Below are positions 42,201-54,200 of a stretch of DNA of 64,000 nt, in pieces. The stretch covers positions 377,001-441,000 of the forward strand of contig NC_134971.1 in the NCBI RefSeq assembly GCF_965638725.1, read 5' to 3'. The translations under genes were made by a program, and so were the position numbers. Source of the stretch: Aptenodytes patagonicus (Eukaryota > Chordata > Aves > Sphenisciformes > Spheniscidae). The notes under the pieces were generated by a model. It saw only the letters and a program-made list of their open reading frames with translations, was not told the DNA's origin and searched no databases. The first letter of the stretch is position 1, and each line of letters begins with the position of its first letter.

Positions 42201-45200
42201 ACTTGGGCACCACCTGGCAGCCGGGACCCCCGTCCCGCTGTCCCATCGCCCCGCCAGGTGTTCGGGGGGGGGTCCCCGCTCCCACCCGGCAGCGGGGATG
42301 CTCCTGCAGCAGGGGGGACCCCGAGAGCTGCGGGGCTCTGGGTGTCGTTGGGGTCCTGGCGGTGGGACCCTGGCCACCCCGACCCTGCTGCCGCTGGCCC
42401 CACAGGGGGAATGCCGGAGGAGGGCAGGGGGCTTTTATTGCATTGGAGGCAGCTGGAAGCCCCAGCCCCACGATGCCCAGGGATGCCCAAATGCAAGGCA
42501 GCTGTTGGGCGATCACCGCATCCCCACGCACCTGCGAGAGCTGCCGAGCTCAGACCTCTCGATGCCAGGGGAAAGGGGACCCCAAGAAACACCCCGCAAA
42601 GCGGCCCCGGGGAGCAGGGGGCCGGATGCAAGAGGGCGACGTGCCCACCCCTGCGCTGCGTGCGATCCCGAGCCATAATACAAGCACAAGCTCCATCCTA
42701 CCAACCACGGGCACAGGTATAAAACCAGCTGCAGGTTGTTTCCTACTACAACAGCAAAAGTAGGAAAAAAACCCCAGCCCCAGATACTTATACACCGTCA
42801 ATAAAAATATCAGACCTTTGTGTTATTAAACAATTTGCTTTTGTTTATGCATAGCTGATTGTTCAGAACCTATGAGTCAGTGCAAATTGTATTACGCGGG
42901 GAGATTAAGCAAATAAATGCTAGCTTTTTGGAGACATTAAAATGAGAGGACTATGGAAATAAAATTATCTAGAAAATTGTATTAGCAATTCATTAGCAGC
43001 ACAAGATGTTCAAGGTAACCAACAGATCTGCGGTGCCTTTAGGAATGGCAGGGGTGGGGGGGCTGCTCGCCGTGCTGCCAAAACCGGCCCAGGGGAAGCC
43101 GGCGGCGAGGCGGAGTCGCCGGAGGGGAGCCCACCGGGACCACCGCACCACAGGGCAGGGAAACGGCGGGCAGCAGGCACCCGCCGTGGTGGTGTCGGCA
43201 TCGTGGTCCTGCCTGGCGTGCAGGCAGGTGCCGGCGAAAGATGCTCCCCCAGCAGGATGCCGGCAGCACCTCCAGCCCGGGGACCAGCCAGGTGACGGGC
43301 ATCCCAGACAGCATCTCGGTGCGCGCCATCCCGCCATTGCCCCGTCACCCACCCCGGCATCGTGGCATCATCCGCCGTGGAGTGGTGGCACGCCGCGGCC
43401 GGCTCTGCCTTGTGGCTCCAAGGACGCAGGAGCCGCCAGGAGGGATGCTCAGTCCCAGCCTTGGCAAGGCATGCAGCGTGCTGCCCAGAAACGGCCCAAA
43501 ATCTGCAAAAAACCCCTAGTGAAACGGGAATAAAAGCAGCAAGAGAGGCGGCCCCGCACGGGAGCTGCCTTTCTCCCTCCGCAGGGATTTATCCTGGGGG
43601 GGGGGGGGGGGCGCGCAGGCTCGCGCGCCCCCCACGCAGCTGCGGACAAAACGTTCCCGAGACAAAAAAAAAAAAAATAAAAAAAAAAATAAAAAAAAAA
43701 AGCAGCCAGTCCCGAACGGGCTGTGCGAAGCAAATCCCGAGAGGTATGCGGCCCCACGGCCCTCGGCGGCCCCGGCGGTGACAGCAGGACGGGTCAAAGG
43801 TCCCTGGGGCTGAGCCCCCAGCGCCGCGGCCAGCTGCGGAGCGGAGGCCCCGGCCGGCGGGACGCCTGCCCCGATAAATCTGCTGCCAGCAGCCCCCGCT
43901 GGGGCCGGGGACAATGGGCTCCCGCGGGGGCGGAGGGCAGGACAATGCCGCCGGGCCGGCGCGCGGGGCCGTAACAAATCCTCCCTGGCACCGTAGGGCC
44001 CTCATTTGTGAAACTAATTGGCCCCCGCTTGAAAAAAAAAACGGGCCGACTCCAGCAGCCGCAGCGATGGGGACGAGCTGCCTCGTGCACGCATGGGGGG
44101 ATGCACCCGCTGGTCCACAGGGACGGTGCTGGTCCCCCCGGAGATGGGCATCCCCCCCAGGGGTGCTGCTTGCCAGGACCCGCAAAAGGCATTTTTAAAT
44201 TTTATTTATTTATTTTTTTTTTAGGTAATGCATTAGTAAATAAACAAACACCCCAAATGGGGAGGTCGAAGTGCACTGGCACAGCTTGCGGAGGCACCCG
44301 GCGCTAGCCGCCCTCCGAGAGCAGAGCATCTGCAGGGTGTGAAGGCTGATGCCAGCCCGGCGCAGAGGCGGACGATGCAGCAGGCGGCCCTGCGTCCCAG
44401 CATCCAGCCCAGCGCCCAGCAGCGGGACGCGGAGGAGCGAGGTCGGACACCGCTTGTTTGCAGCCCTGAGGCTCCGCCGATGTGGCTCTCCAGCAGCCGA
44501 GGACCGCGGCACCAAGCAGGGGCTCTGCCGGGCACCGTCCCCGCTGCGGGCGTTCAATTAAGTTGATTTTTTTTTTTCCCTAAGCTGCACGCGCAGCGAT
44601 GTCCCACCTTCGGAGAGAGGATGGGAGGTGGGAAAAAAAGGGAAAGCTCGCGAGAGGGTGCCTGGGGTCGCTGCCGTCCCTGCCGCAGGCCAGGCTTTGG
44701 CAGTACCAGGCTTGCCGCAAGGAGAGCCGCACCGGGCGACGCGGGGACTCGGCGCTGTTCTCCCAGCCGGAGCGCATCCCTGGGCTCCCACCCCAAGCGC
44801 ATCCCTGGGCTCCCAGTTGGAGCAGCCCCGAGCCAGCCCTCAGCCATGGGAAGAAAAATCACCCCCGGTAGAGAAACGCCGCCGCCCCAAACCAGCGAGA
44901 GACGGATTTATTCATTTCCCTGACGTTTTAATGGTTTCTCCCCTTTTTGCGGGAAGATGATTACAAATTAAGCGGCATTTAAACGCTTTTTACTGTCAAC
45001 AATTAAAAGGGGCGAAGGCGGGCGAGCAATTCATTCCCCGGGAAACGCAGCAGCTCTCGGCGGGCGCCGCCGGCCCTTCCCTCTACTGTACGCCGCACAA
45101 TGGCCCCGAGCGCGCCATTAATTTTGCAGGACGTTCAAAAGCAAATTAAAATATAAAAAGCCCCCGGGCACAAAGATAGATACCGAGGGAGGGGGTGGCG

Positions 45201-48200
45201 TAGGTCAAGCTCGCGGAATTAAAGTCTTAGCAACCGGGGAGGTTTAAGCGCAGCCCCGTTACGCCGCGTTCGGCAGCCACCTTCACCCATCTTCCCCAGT
45301 TTTACGTATCTCTGCCAGACCCGGCGCTGGTTGCTGGCAGCCGTGAGCATTGACGGGGCAGCTATCGGCGCTGCCGTGGAGGCGGAGGTCAGAGCAGGTT
45401 GGGTTTTGGGTGCTATTTGGGAGAGCACACCGGCTGCACCGTGCGAGGCCGTTTTAAACAGCAGGTAGTCCGAAATCTGGTTTTTAGGGCATGGATGCTT
45501 GTTCCATGGAGGAAAAACTCTACGGCTGCAAGCCTGGAGGTGCACATCCCGGTTCCCCGGCAGCTCGCTCCCAAATAAGCACGATCGCCGGGGATGCAAA
45601 GACAAGCAAGATGTGACACGCGACGTTCAGGGGCTTTTCCGCCCCTGTCCAGCTCGTGGCGAGGGGTGCTGCAGGCATCACGGCGTCGAGCGCAGCGCCG
45701 TCTCCCACCCGCTGCCTCCACGAGAGGAGGAATTAAAATAAAAACCCGCCTGGCGGCGGGCGAGGGAGGCAGGGTGGGTCACCCTTCGGAAAGGAGCCGG
45801 GTGTGCTCCCGCACCGTGAAGTTTAGGATGCGGGAGGTGCGCCAGCGGGAGAAAGGCGACACGTCCCCTTTAAAAGGAAATATAATTTACAGTGTGCAGC
45901 CAGGCGGCCCATAGTTTCAATCTCGTTTACTATAGAGAAAACTCTGCTAGCTGTTCTCTATCCCACAAATCCGATTTAATCAGACAAGCCAGCCAGCGTG
46001 GCTTGAAGTAAAAACGGATAATTAGTAAACAGAGAGCTACTTCAGTGCTTCATTGGCATTCGAGCCGGGCTAGTGTGTCGCATTTAAAATGCAGTCTGAT
46101 GAAGTTTACAAAATCAAACCATTTGTTACTCCTATTGAAGAGGCTTCAGGCCACTTGCAATTAAATTGGAATTAGTGCTCAGAATGAGATACAGCAAATT
46201 CATACTAAAAAGGGGTCTGACTTTCAGACATTTGACTTCAAGTTTTTCCCCTCCGTGCGTGCGCACGCGTGCGCGCTCCTGCCGGCTCCCTGCCAGCCCC
46301 CCAGACCCTGCGGCAGCACCGCCGAGCCCGGACCCCCGGCGCAGGCAGGTGTAGGGCGACCCGGGGACCAGGGGTGCTCCGGCAGCAGGGGAGCGGGGAC
46401 CGAAGGGGACCGATGCCACCGTGCCAGTGAAGCGTCCTCCGCTGAGCCCCAGCCGTGGCAGCACGGCTCCGGCGGTCCCCAGGCGCACGGAGCCGACGTC
46501 GGGATGCGCAAACCAAACCGCCCCTCCCCGAGTCCTCCTCTTAATGCTGTCATCTTTTCCCTGCCTCTCCTCAGAGCAGTGTTACGAGACTCGAAAAATG
46601 AGGCAGATCTGTCCATCCATTTCAGCAATCATCGATAGCATTAGAAACCCGTAATCAAAGGCTGCGGAGGGGCAGGCCGGGAAGGCTCTGGCGTTACAGC
46701 AGGCACGGGGGCGCACGCATCGAAGGATGCCGACGGAGCCCGTCGCTGCCTCTCGCGCCGACCGTAAAACCCCCAAGCCCTCGACTCGTGTCCTGCAAAT
46801 TCGTGGTCTTCAACAAGACTCACGCCTCCTTCAATCTTCGTATTTAACATAATCTCTTACGTGACGCACGTGCCAAAGAGGTGCACTAAAATTGCCGCTA
46901 TCGTTAGGACCGAGGCAGACGGCTCCAAAACGTTCCGGCCATGCAAAGTAGGAGCCCAAGGGCTGTTGGCTCTCCCCAGATGACATTTCAGGGACGTCTG
47001 ATGTTTTTTTGTCAGCGTGTCAAGGGCTCCCCAGCAGCCTCCACCTCCTGGACAATGCTGCTGGCTGCAGCTGCAGGGGAGGCTGCAGGCTGCTGGCGTG
47101 CATGAAAAGCAGCGTTAGGGGAGGACGGTGTTTTTAGCATCCTCGGGGCCGTGGAGGCAAGTGGATAAAACCGTCGGCGTCTGCAGCCCAAGAGCTGCAG
47201 GTAGCCCTCCTTTCCAGCCCCGCCTGCGGGAAAGAGGGCAGGGAGGTGGCGGGAGCGCTGGCAAGGGGTGCATCGCCTGCAGCATCCACCCCTGGAGCAT
47301 CCCCACGCACGACTCCATCGCCCAGGCGGCAGCGCCCGCCCCATCCCTGCCGTTACACATCTCCGCCGGCTTCGGCGTGGGACGCCCGCCACGGAGGGTG
47401 CGGGCTGGCCCCCTCGCGGCACGGCAGCAGATGCCCCGGAGGCAGGGGCTGGGCAGGCGATGGCCGCCGCGGCTCGGACAACGTGTGTGAGGATAGGATT
47501 GAGAACCGTTAGAGCCGGTGGGACTTAAGCACGTACTTAAGGCGCCGGGCTCAGCTCGGCACGGAGGGCTCCCTGGGGCTGCCACGCACATCCCGCTGGC
47601 ACCAAGCCGAGGAGGAGAAGGACGCGTGATGAAGGACAGGCAGAAGCAGCGGGCACTGGCACCGGCACGGTCCTGGGGATGCTGGCCGGTGGCACCAGCA
47701 CCGAGGTTGTGTTTTGCCCCGGGAGGGCGGCGGATGCGCGCTGCTCGGGGTAAGAAGATTAACCCAGTTTCGGTGTCTGTTTTCGGGATTATTATGAAAG
47801 CAAAAGCGGCGTTTTCGGTGGCAGCACCGAAGCAAACCCGCGGGGTGGTGCGAAGGAGCCCTGCCCTGAATGCTGCTGTCGGGATACACGATGCCTGCGC
47901 ACGCACGTGTGGACGCACGGGTTTTTAAGGGTGTCACGCCGGGATGGCAGAGCCAGCCCTTTACAACCCCCCGGCCGCTCCAGTGCGGCATCAGAACAAA
48001 GGCACTATTGAGGGGTGACGGTGGCACCCGTTAGCCGTGCCGACTGCTTGGTTGGAGCCCAACAGCCCCTGCGACCTTCATGGTTAAGTAGAGAGAGGGA
48101 GGAAAAAAACCCCGGATGACAAACACACGAGATGTGCACGTTTTGTGCCGGAGTCACCAAATCATCCCAGTTTCAAAGGCTGCCTCCGGACTCCACGGCT

Positions 48201-51200
48201 CGGCTTCCGCGCTAATTAACATCTTTATGGAAGGCAAATTCTCCCACGGGGGCATTTGTTTGATTATTATTATTTACTTGGAGATAGCGCAGCTTTCTTC
48301 CCAACTTTAACTGACTACGGGAAATTAATTCTTAAAAAGCAGCCGGCGCTGCCTGCTCTTCTGCTGCTGGTTTTCCCCTGGGGGTGGCTGGCTGCGGCCG
48401 CCCTGGCTGCAACAGGAGGGCAGGGCGTGCCCCCTCCCTGGCACCGCCCGCCGCCTCGGCGCCCGCTCGCCTTTTTACCAACGCTTAGAAGAACTCAGGT
48501 GTTTCAGAGCAGATGTACAACATTGACCTTGCGAGCGCAGGGGATTAACACCCCCTGCCCAAACCTAAATGCTTCGGTTTTGCGCCCCCCCCCCCCCCCC
48601 CCCCGCAGCGATGCATGGCGCTGCTTCCCAGCCGGCCGCGGCCCCGCTCTCCCCATTGCCCGGGTCGGGATGCGCACGGAGGATGCTTGAAGTCCGGGCG
48701 CCCGCAGCAACCCAGGGGAGCGGGCGGCAAGCCCCGAGCCGCCGCTCTGGCACGGGCAGCTCGCGCCCGCCGGGGGTGATTTATTCCGGGGGCCATCTGG
48801 ACCTGGGGGACAATACGGTCCCGCATCCCAGTGACCCGGCGCATTAGTCACACCCTCCCCGCTCGACCTCTCTGTCTCCCTTTGAGCGCGGCGGGACGAG
48901 CGCATCCCCTTCTCGCCTCCCTTTCGGGGGGCCCTTTGCTCCCCCCCGGGTCCCATCGGCGGCACCTCGCCCCCTTCCCTGCCGCCCTGCATCTCCATCA
49001 CCGTCATCATCATCATCATCGTCTTCCTTCATTGCGCTTTTCTGCGATTGCTCAGGCAAGAACGATTACGAGGGAGAGCGAGCGGGGAGAGAAAGAGCCC
49101 AGCGACTATTAGCGGCGGCAGCTTTATGGCAACAGGCACACAACTCATTCGTTTCATGTTTCGCGGAATATAAAAGCGCCGAAACATTTTAATTTTAAAT
49201 TCTTATCATTGAATTTACTGCTTTTCTCTCGCAATGATTTGTGTTGCTTTTTAATTTTTACAGTCTCTACAGAAGCCAGATGCTACCGCCTAGGGCCAAA
49301 ATAATAAAAACCCGCCGCAGTCGCGAGTTACAGAACAAAAAGGAAACGCGCGGCTGACAGAAGTTAATATCTCAATTTAACAGTGCTGCTCCGCTAATGA
49401 TCCTTTGATATGTGTTTATTTAGAAAGGTCTGATCTTGACCTTGAAAGCAAACTAAACCGCAAAGTCTTTATGAGAGGAGAGAAAGACTTTATTTATAGA
49501 CTGGCTTTGCGTCAATCACGGCGGCAGCTGGACCCGCGCTGGGTGAAGCGCTGCCAGGCAGCCCGCGGGTCCAAACAGGGCGTTAATCGAGGGATGCATT
49601 TTTTGGGGGGGGGGGGGGATGACGAATGGCTGCCGAGGAGGACTGCGGCATGCCCCCCGTCTCCAGGGTAGGATGCTGAGCCCACGCGCGGAGACCTGCC
49701 TGCAAATCAGGGGATGCGGGCGTCTCCTTGCCTGTGAGGGATGCTCCCCGGGGGACAGCATCGGTCCAGGCGTGCCCCCAGGGGACAGCATCGGTCCAGG
49801 CATGCCCCTGTCACCAGCACAGGGGACAAGCCACCTCCCGAGCACCTCTTGCCCGACCCCTTCTCCCCAGCACCTGGGAAGAGCTGCCTCCGCTCTCTGG
49901 CTGCTGCAGCATCCAGCCGCATCCTGCCCTCCCCGAACGCGGTCCCCAGCCTCTGGAAGGAATGGGCATGCTCAGCAGCACCCAAACCTGCACCGACAGA
50001 GCACGAGCGGGTTTCCCTCCCAAAGAAACCGGGCGTCGTGCAAACCTCGCGTTTGGAAACGAAAATCTGATGACCCTTTTAGGGGCCAATCCCGTTTTAC
50101 TGCATTTCCACCCCTCGGCTGGGGGAGGCGAGAGCCTCCCGAGCTCCCAACCCCACGCGAGCCTGGGAGCACGCTGTGGAGGCTTCGTGCCTACGGTGCG
50201 CTGTGCTCGAGAGCCTGATTTCTATTATTTTAGGCCAAACAGTTGTTCGAAGATGTTTACAAACCCTAAAGCCTTCTGGCCGAAGCTGGAGGCATGCCCT
50301 CCATTCACCCCCAAAAGGTGAAATCCCCCCAGCCTTTTCCTTGTCCTGAATATCTATCAAAATATACCAGTATATATCAAAAACGTTCAGGCGGCCAAAA
50401 ACGTAGCGCATCAACGGGGACAACCTTCCCTTTTCAGCGCCCGTTAGGCATTTTGGTACCAATGAGCTTACGTAAGGTCACGGGAAGCCCTGTAATACCC
50501 CGAATACGATAACCTGCCCCGAGAAGCCCGGACGGAAGGGTGCGAGAGGGTGGCGTTTGCATCCCGCCGCCGAACAAAGCCCCTGGGAGATGGAGGCCAT
50601 CACAAAAGGCCTCTCTGCACGTCGGCTGGGGGGATAAACGCCGCCGTCGAGTCCTGTCTGGCCACGCAGCTCAGCGGGGAGAGCTGGGCGATATCGCACC
50701 CTTGCAAAGAGGTCTCAGTTTAGATCCCCGAAAGAGCCGGCGACGGCAATTCAGCCTTAACACAGGTGTGAAAAACGGCAAGCTTGGAGCCAGAGGAAAC
50801 TTTTCCCAGGAAGGGAAAAAGCATGCAGGAGCGGGGGGATGCGGTTTTCCTCTGCGGCGACCGAGCGTGCCCCGGAGCCAGCACCGCGCCGGCAGGAGGG
50901 GACGATGCTCGGGGGGCACCCCCCTCCCTCCGCCCACGGCGGGGATGCCGGCGCTGCCGCGCCGAGCTTGCACGCACGCGCCTCGTGCATCTGAACTCCC
51001 TTGCACCCGATCATCCTTGGCAAAAAATGGTATTCAGCTCCCTCAACCCCTATTGGTACGGACGAAAAGCTGCCCTCTTTCCCGGCAAAACAAACATCAC
51101 TTGACCAAAACGCACTCATCTGATCGGTATCTGGGCATCCTTGCGCAGCATCTCCCCTGGGTGCCGCTTTCCCCTAAGCCTGCCCCAGCGCTCTCCGTCT

Positions 51201-54200
51201 TGGAGAATCCCGGATCCATCCCCGCCATTCCCAAGGAAGCCAGGCGTGGCAGATCCGTCCCTGCCCTTCCCGAGGACGAGCGCTTCCCCCCGGGCAGTCG
51301 GAGGCAAACTGCGGCAGCATTTCTGGCCACCACATCAGAAGGGAAGCTGTCAGCTACTCGCTCACTCGTCGTCACCACGACGGCTTCCCAGATTTCCTCT
51401 TCCCAATTGAATTTGGAGTGAAACCAGCTGAAAAAATAATTTGACTTTCTGTTGAAAACCTAACATACTTTTCCCCATTGCTCTCCCAGTGATGGTTAAA
51501 CTAATGTGTTAGCAACTGCTCCGTTGTTAAACAAAGAGCTTGAGAGAGGAGACGAAGCCCTCACCAGCGTTTCTGGTCCACCGAGAGCCGCCCCCTGTCT
51601 CTTTCTGGCCAAACAATCTCCCCCACGAGCATTTTCCAACCGCCACATGACGGCGGGCACGCGCTTTTCCCCGCCAGGAGGGTTTTAGGGGACAGCAGAT
51701 GGTGCCCCTGGCCAGTAGCGTTATGTCCTTCCCCTCCGCAGTGCCCCTGCGCTCGCCTACGGGGCTGCAGCATCCCACTCCCGCATGGGAGACGACCATC
51801 ACCGCGGCCACCATCATCACCGCCATCACCATCATCCCAGCCGGCACAGAGCAGTGCCCGCCCGTCGCCCACCCGCTCCACTCCAGGATCTCTCCCAGCC
51901 AGGGTGGTACCACTCTGGCACCCTCCGGCCCCGAGGAGACGCCGGGGAGCCCCAGTTCGCAACCCAGCCGATGAAACGACCCTTTCGGCAGCGTGGGCGG
52001 CTGCCCCCGGCCAAGCACGGCCAGCGGAGCGACTGGCCGCCGTGAGACACAAAGCTGGGATCCGCAGCGTCCGCTTATTATTCCTGCACCCCCATCATTA
52101 AAAAAAAAAAAGAGAAAAGATGAAAAGGCCCTCTCGGTAAACCCGGGGAGATGCAAAACGGTACCGAAAGCAGCCTCCCCCCCATTTCTTGTGGGTTTTT
52201 TTTTGTAAAGCAGGGAGACGCGAATCCCGGGGGACAAAAGTAACTGCTAAGGTAAGTTAAACCTTGTCGAGATGAACTTTCCTGCTACTTTTAATTAAAA
52301 GTTCTTTGGAATTAAAAAGGACACTATTCAGGAAAGGCTGAAAAAAAAAAATTCATTGACACCAGCCCGCCCCCCTCCCCTTTTTCCCAAGGAAAAGAAA
52401 AAGCTGTTTTTGTGTGTCTGCTCACCCAGCCCGCACTGTACAAAAGGAAGCGGATTTGCAGCAAGACACATGAGATGACCCCCTGACCCCGAGCCGCTGA
52501 AAAGTCCTCAATGGCATAAATACCAGATAATCAATCACATACCAGGAGGGCCGGTCCCCCTGCCCTCGCCCCCGCCGCCGGGTTTATGAGAGATGCACTG
52601 TAAACGGACACCGGCTCCTGACGGGAGGCCCCTCTCGGCATTCCTCTGCCGGACCAGGAGACCCCGGCCGCCTCCTCGCCCACGTTTCATCCCTATTTTA
52701 TAAAGCCCCGGCACGGCAGGGCTGAGCATCCCCGAGCTCGCTGGGAGCACGGTAGCCGGGAGCACGTTTTCTTTCCTGCTCCAGAGCAAAACGAGGAGCA
52801 AAGGGGGTACAAGAGGCATCTCTCTGTGCTCCGGAGCGATGGCCAAGCATCCTCCAAGCCATGGCAGGCGGGTGCATGGCCAGCACCAAGGCAGGCACGA
52901 AGAAACCAGGGAAAAAACAGCTCAACCTACAGACAGCTTTGCTTTTCCTGGGGTTCGCTTGCTTCTTGAAGCTTCCCCGGCTTCTAGCAGCGACGGTATG
53001 ACGCTGGTTTCCCTTACAGGGGCTCTGACAAGCATCTCGAATCCGAGCAGAGGAGGGCCGCCAAGTCCCCCTGTGCTCCGGGGGCAACAATGGATGTTGA
53101 AACTTTCAAGGGAGGGAAGAGAAAAAAAAAATTGCTGAGATACTGCACTGGTTCGGTTAAATGGGGAGCCACTTGGCAACTAAATTTGATAATGCTTTTG
53201 TCCGCGGGTCAGAGGTTAAATATGTTCACACTAATCCCCTTCATCTAGAATTAAAGAACAAGAAAGATTTCTCCGTAGCTTAGCGAGAGGGCTTTTCTCA
53301 TTGCGCTTTAAATAGTATTTGCACAGGAAAATTAAAGGCCGACCATTGGCCGCCGGTTTCAGACGCTGACGCGCGGGTCCGCCACGTTTCCATCTCCTGG
53401 CTCGTTTTCGGCGACTACGGCTGCCCGCACGAAGCCCGACCTCGTCGCGCTTCCCGATGAGCCCACCTTGAAGCGCGGGGAATTTTTGCTGCCGCTTGCC
53501 GCAAAGGTGGAAAAAGCAGCCGTGCTTTGGGAGGCAGGGAGATTCCCGGTTTCAGGAATGCGCGCCGGGACTCGGATTTCAAGCGCTGTCACAGGACATT
53601 ACTGTCAGACAAAGGGGCTCTGTGCTGCGCCCCCCCAGGACCCGCCGCCCCGAGACCCCGCAGAAGCCGGGGCCGGCGGCACGCACCGGCCGGCTGGGGA
53701 CGGTGCTAACGAGGCGCCGATGACGACCCAGCTCCGTGCACTTGCCGGTGAGCTCCCAGCGCACCGCGGCTGCGCGCCGTGCTCGGAGGTGGCGGGAGGC
53801 AAGCCGGCGGACGCGGCACAGCCGCTCACATCGTGAATTAGCGCTCCTGAATGACAGAGGCTTCCGATGGGAAGCGTAGCTGTCCCAGCCCTCATTTTTA
53901 TAGAAATAAACGTTTGCAAAAACCACTTTCCTTTGAAGACCCCGGCTTGCGTGGGAAGAGCGCCTGGGCCACGAGCTGGGAAGCACAGGAGAGGTGACGG
54001 GCTCTAGCTGAACCCATGTGCTCGTCCTTCCCTCCGCTTGTACCGTTTTCAGTCCTTTTTTGCAAATAAACTTGGCCGCGAGAGTATTTAAAAAACTCAA
54101 GGCTTTGCATTTTGGATGCATTCAGATTGCTCTGTTTCGCCCTTCCTCGGCTGAGCCGAAGGTTGGAGCGAGCGAGTCCCGCTCCCTGTCGAGCAGCCAA

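Noticed and set aside
48586-48604. Long C run as a possible functional element
   Set aside because: A homopolymer of this kind is common in GC-rich bird DNA and may even be a sequencing artefact in length.
50659-50735. tRNA-like stretch with a good box A and D arm (CAGCTCAGCGGGGAGAGC)
   Set aside because: The T arm GTTTAGATCC does not pair properly, the acceptor stem does not close and no clear anticodon arm forms. At most it is a decayed tRNA-derived relic.
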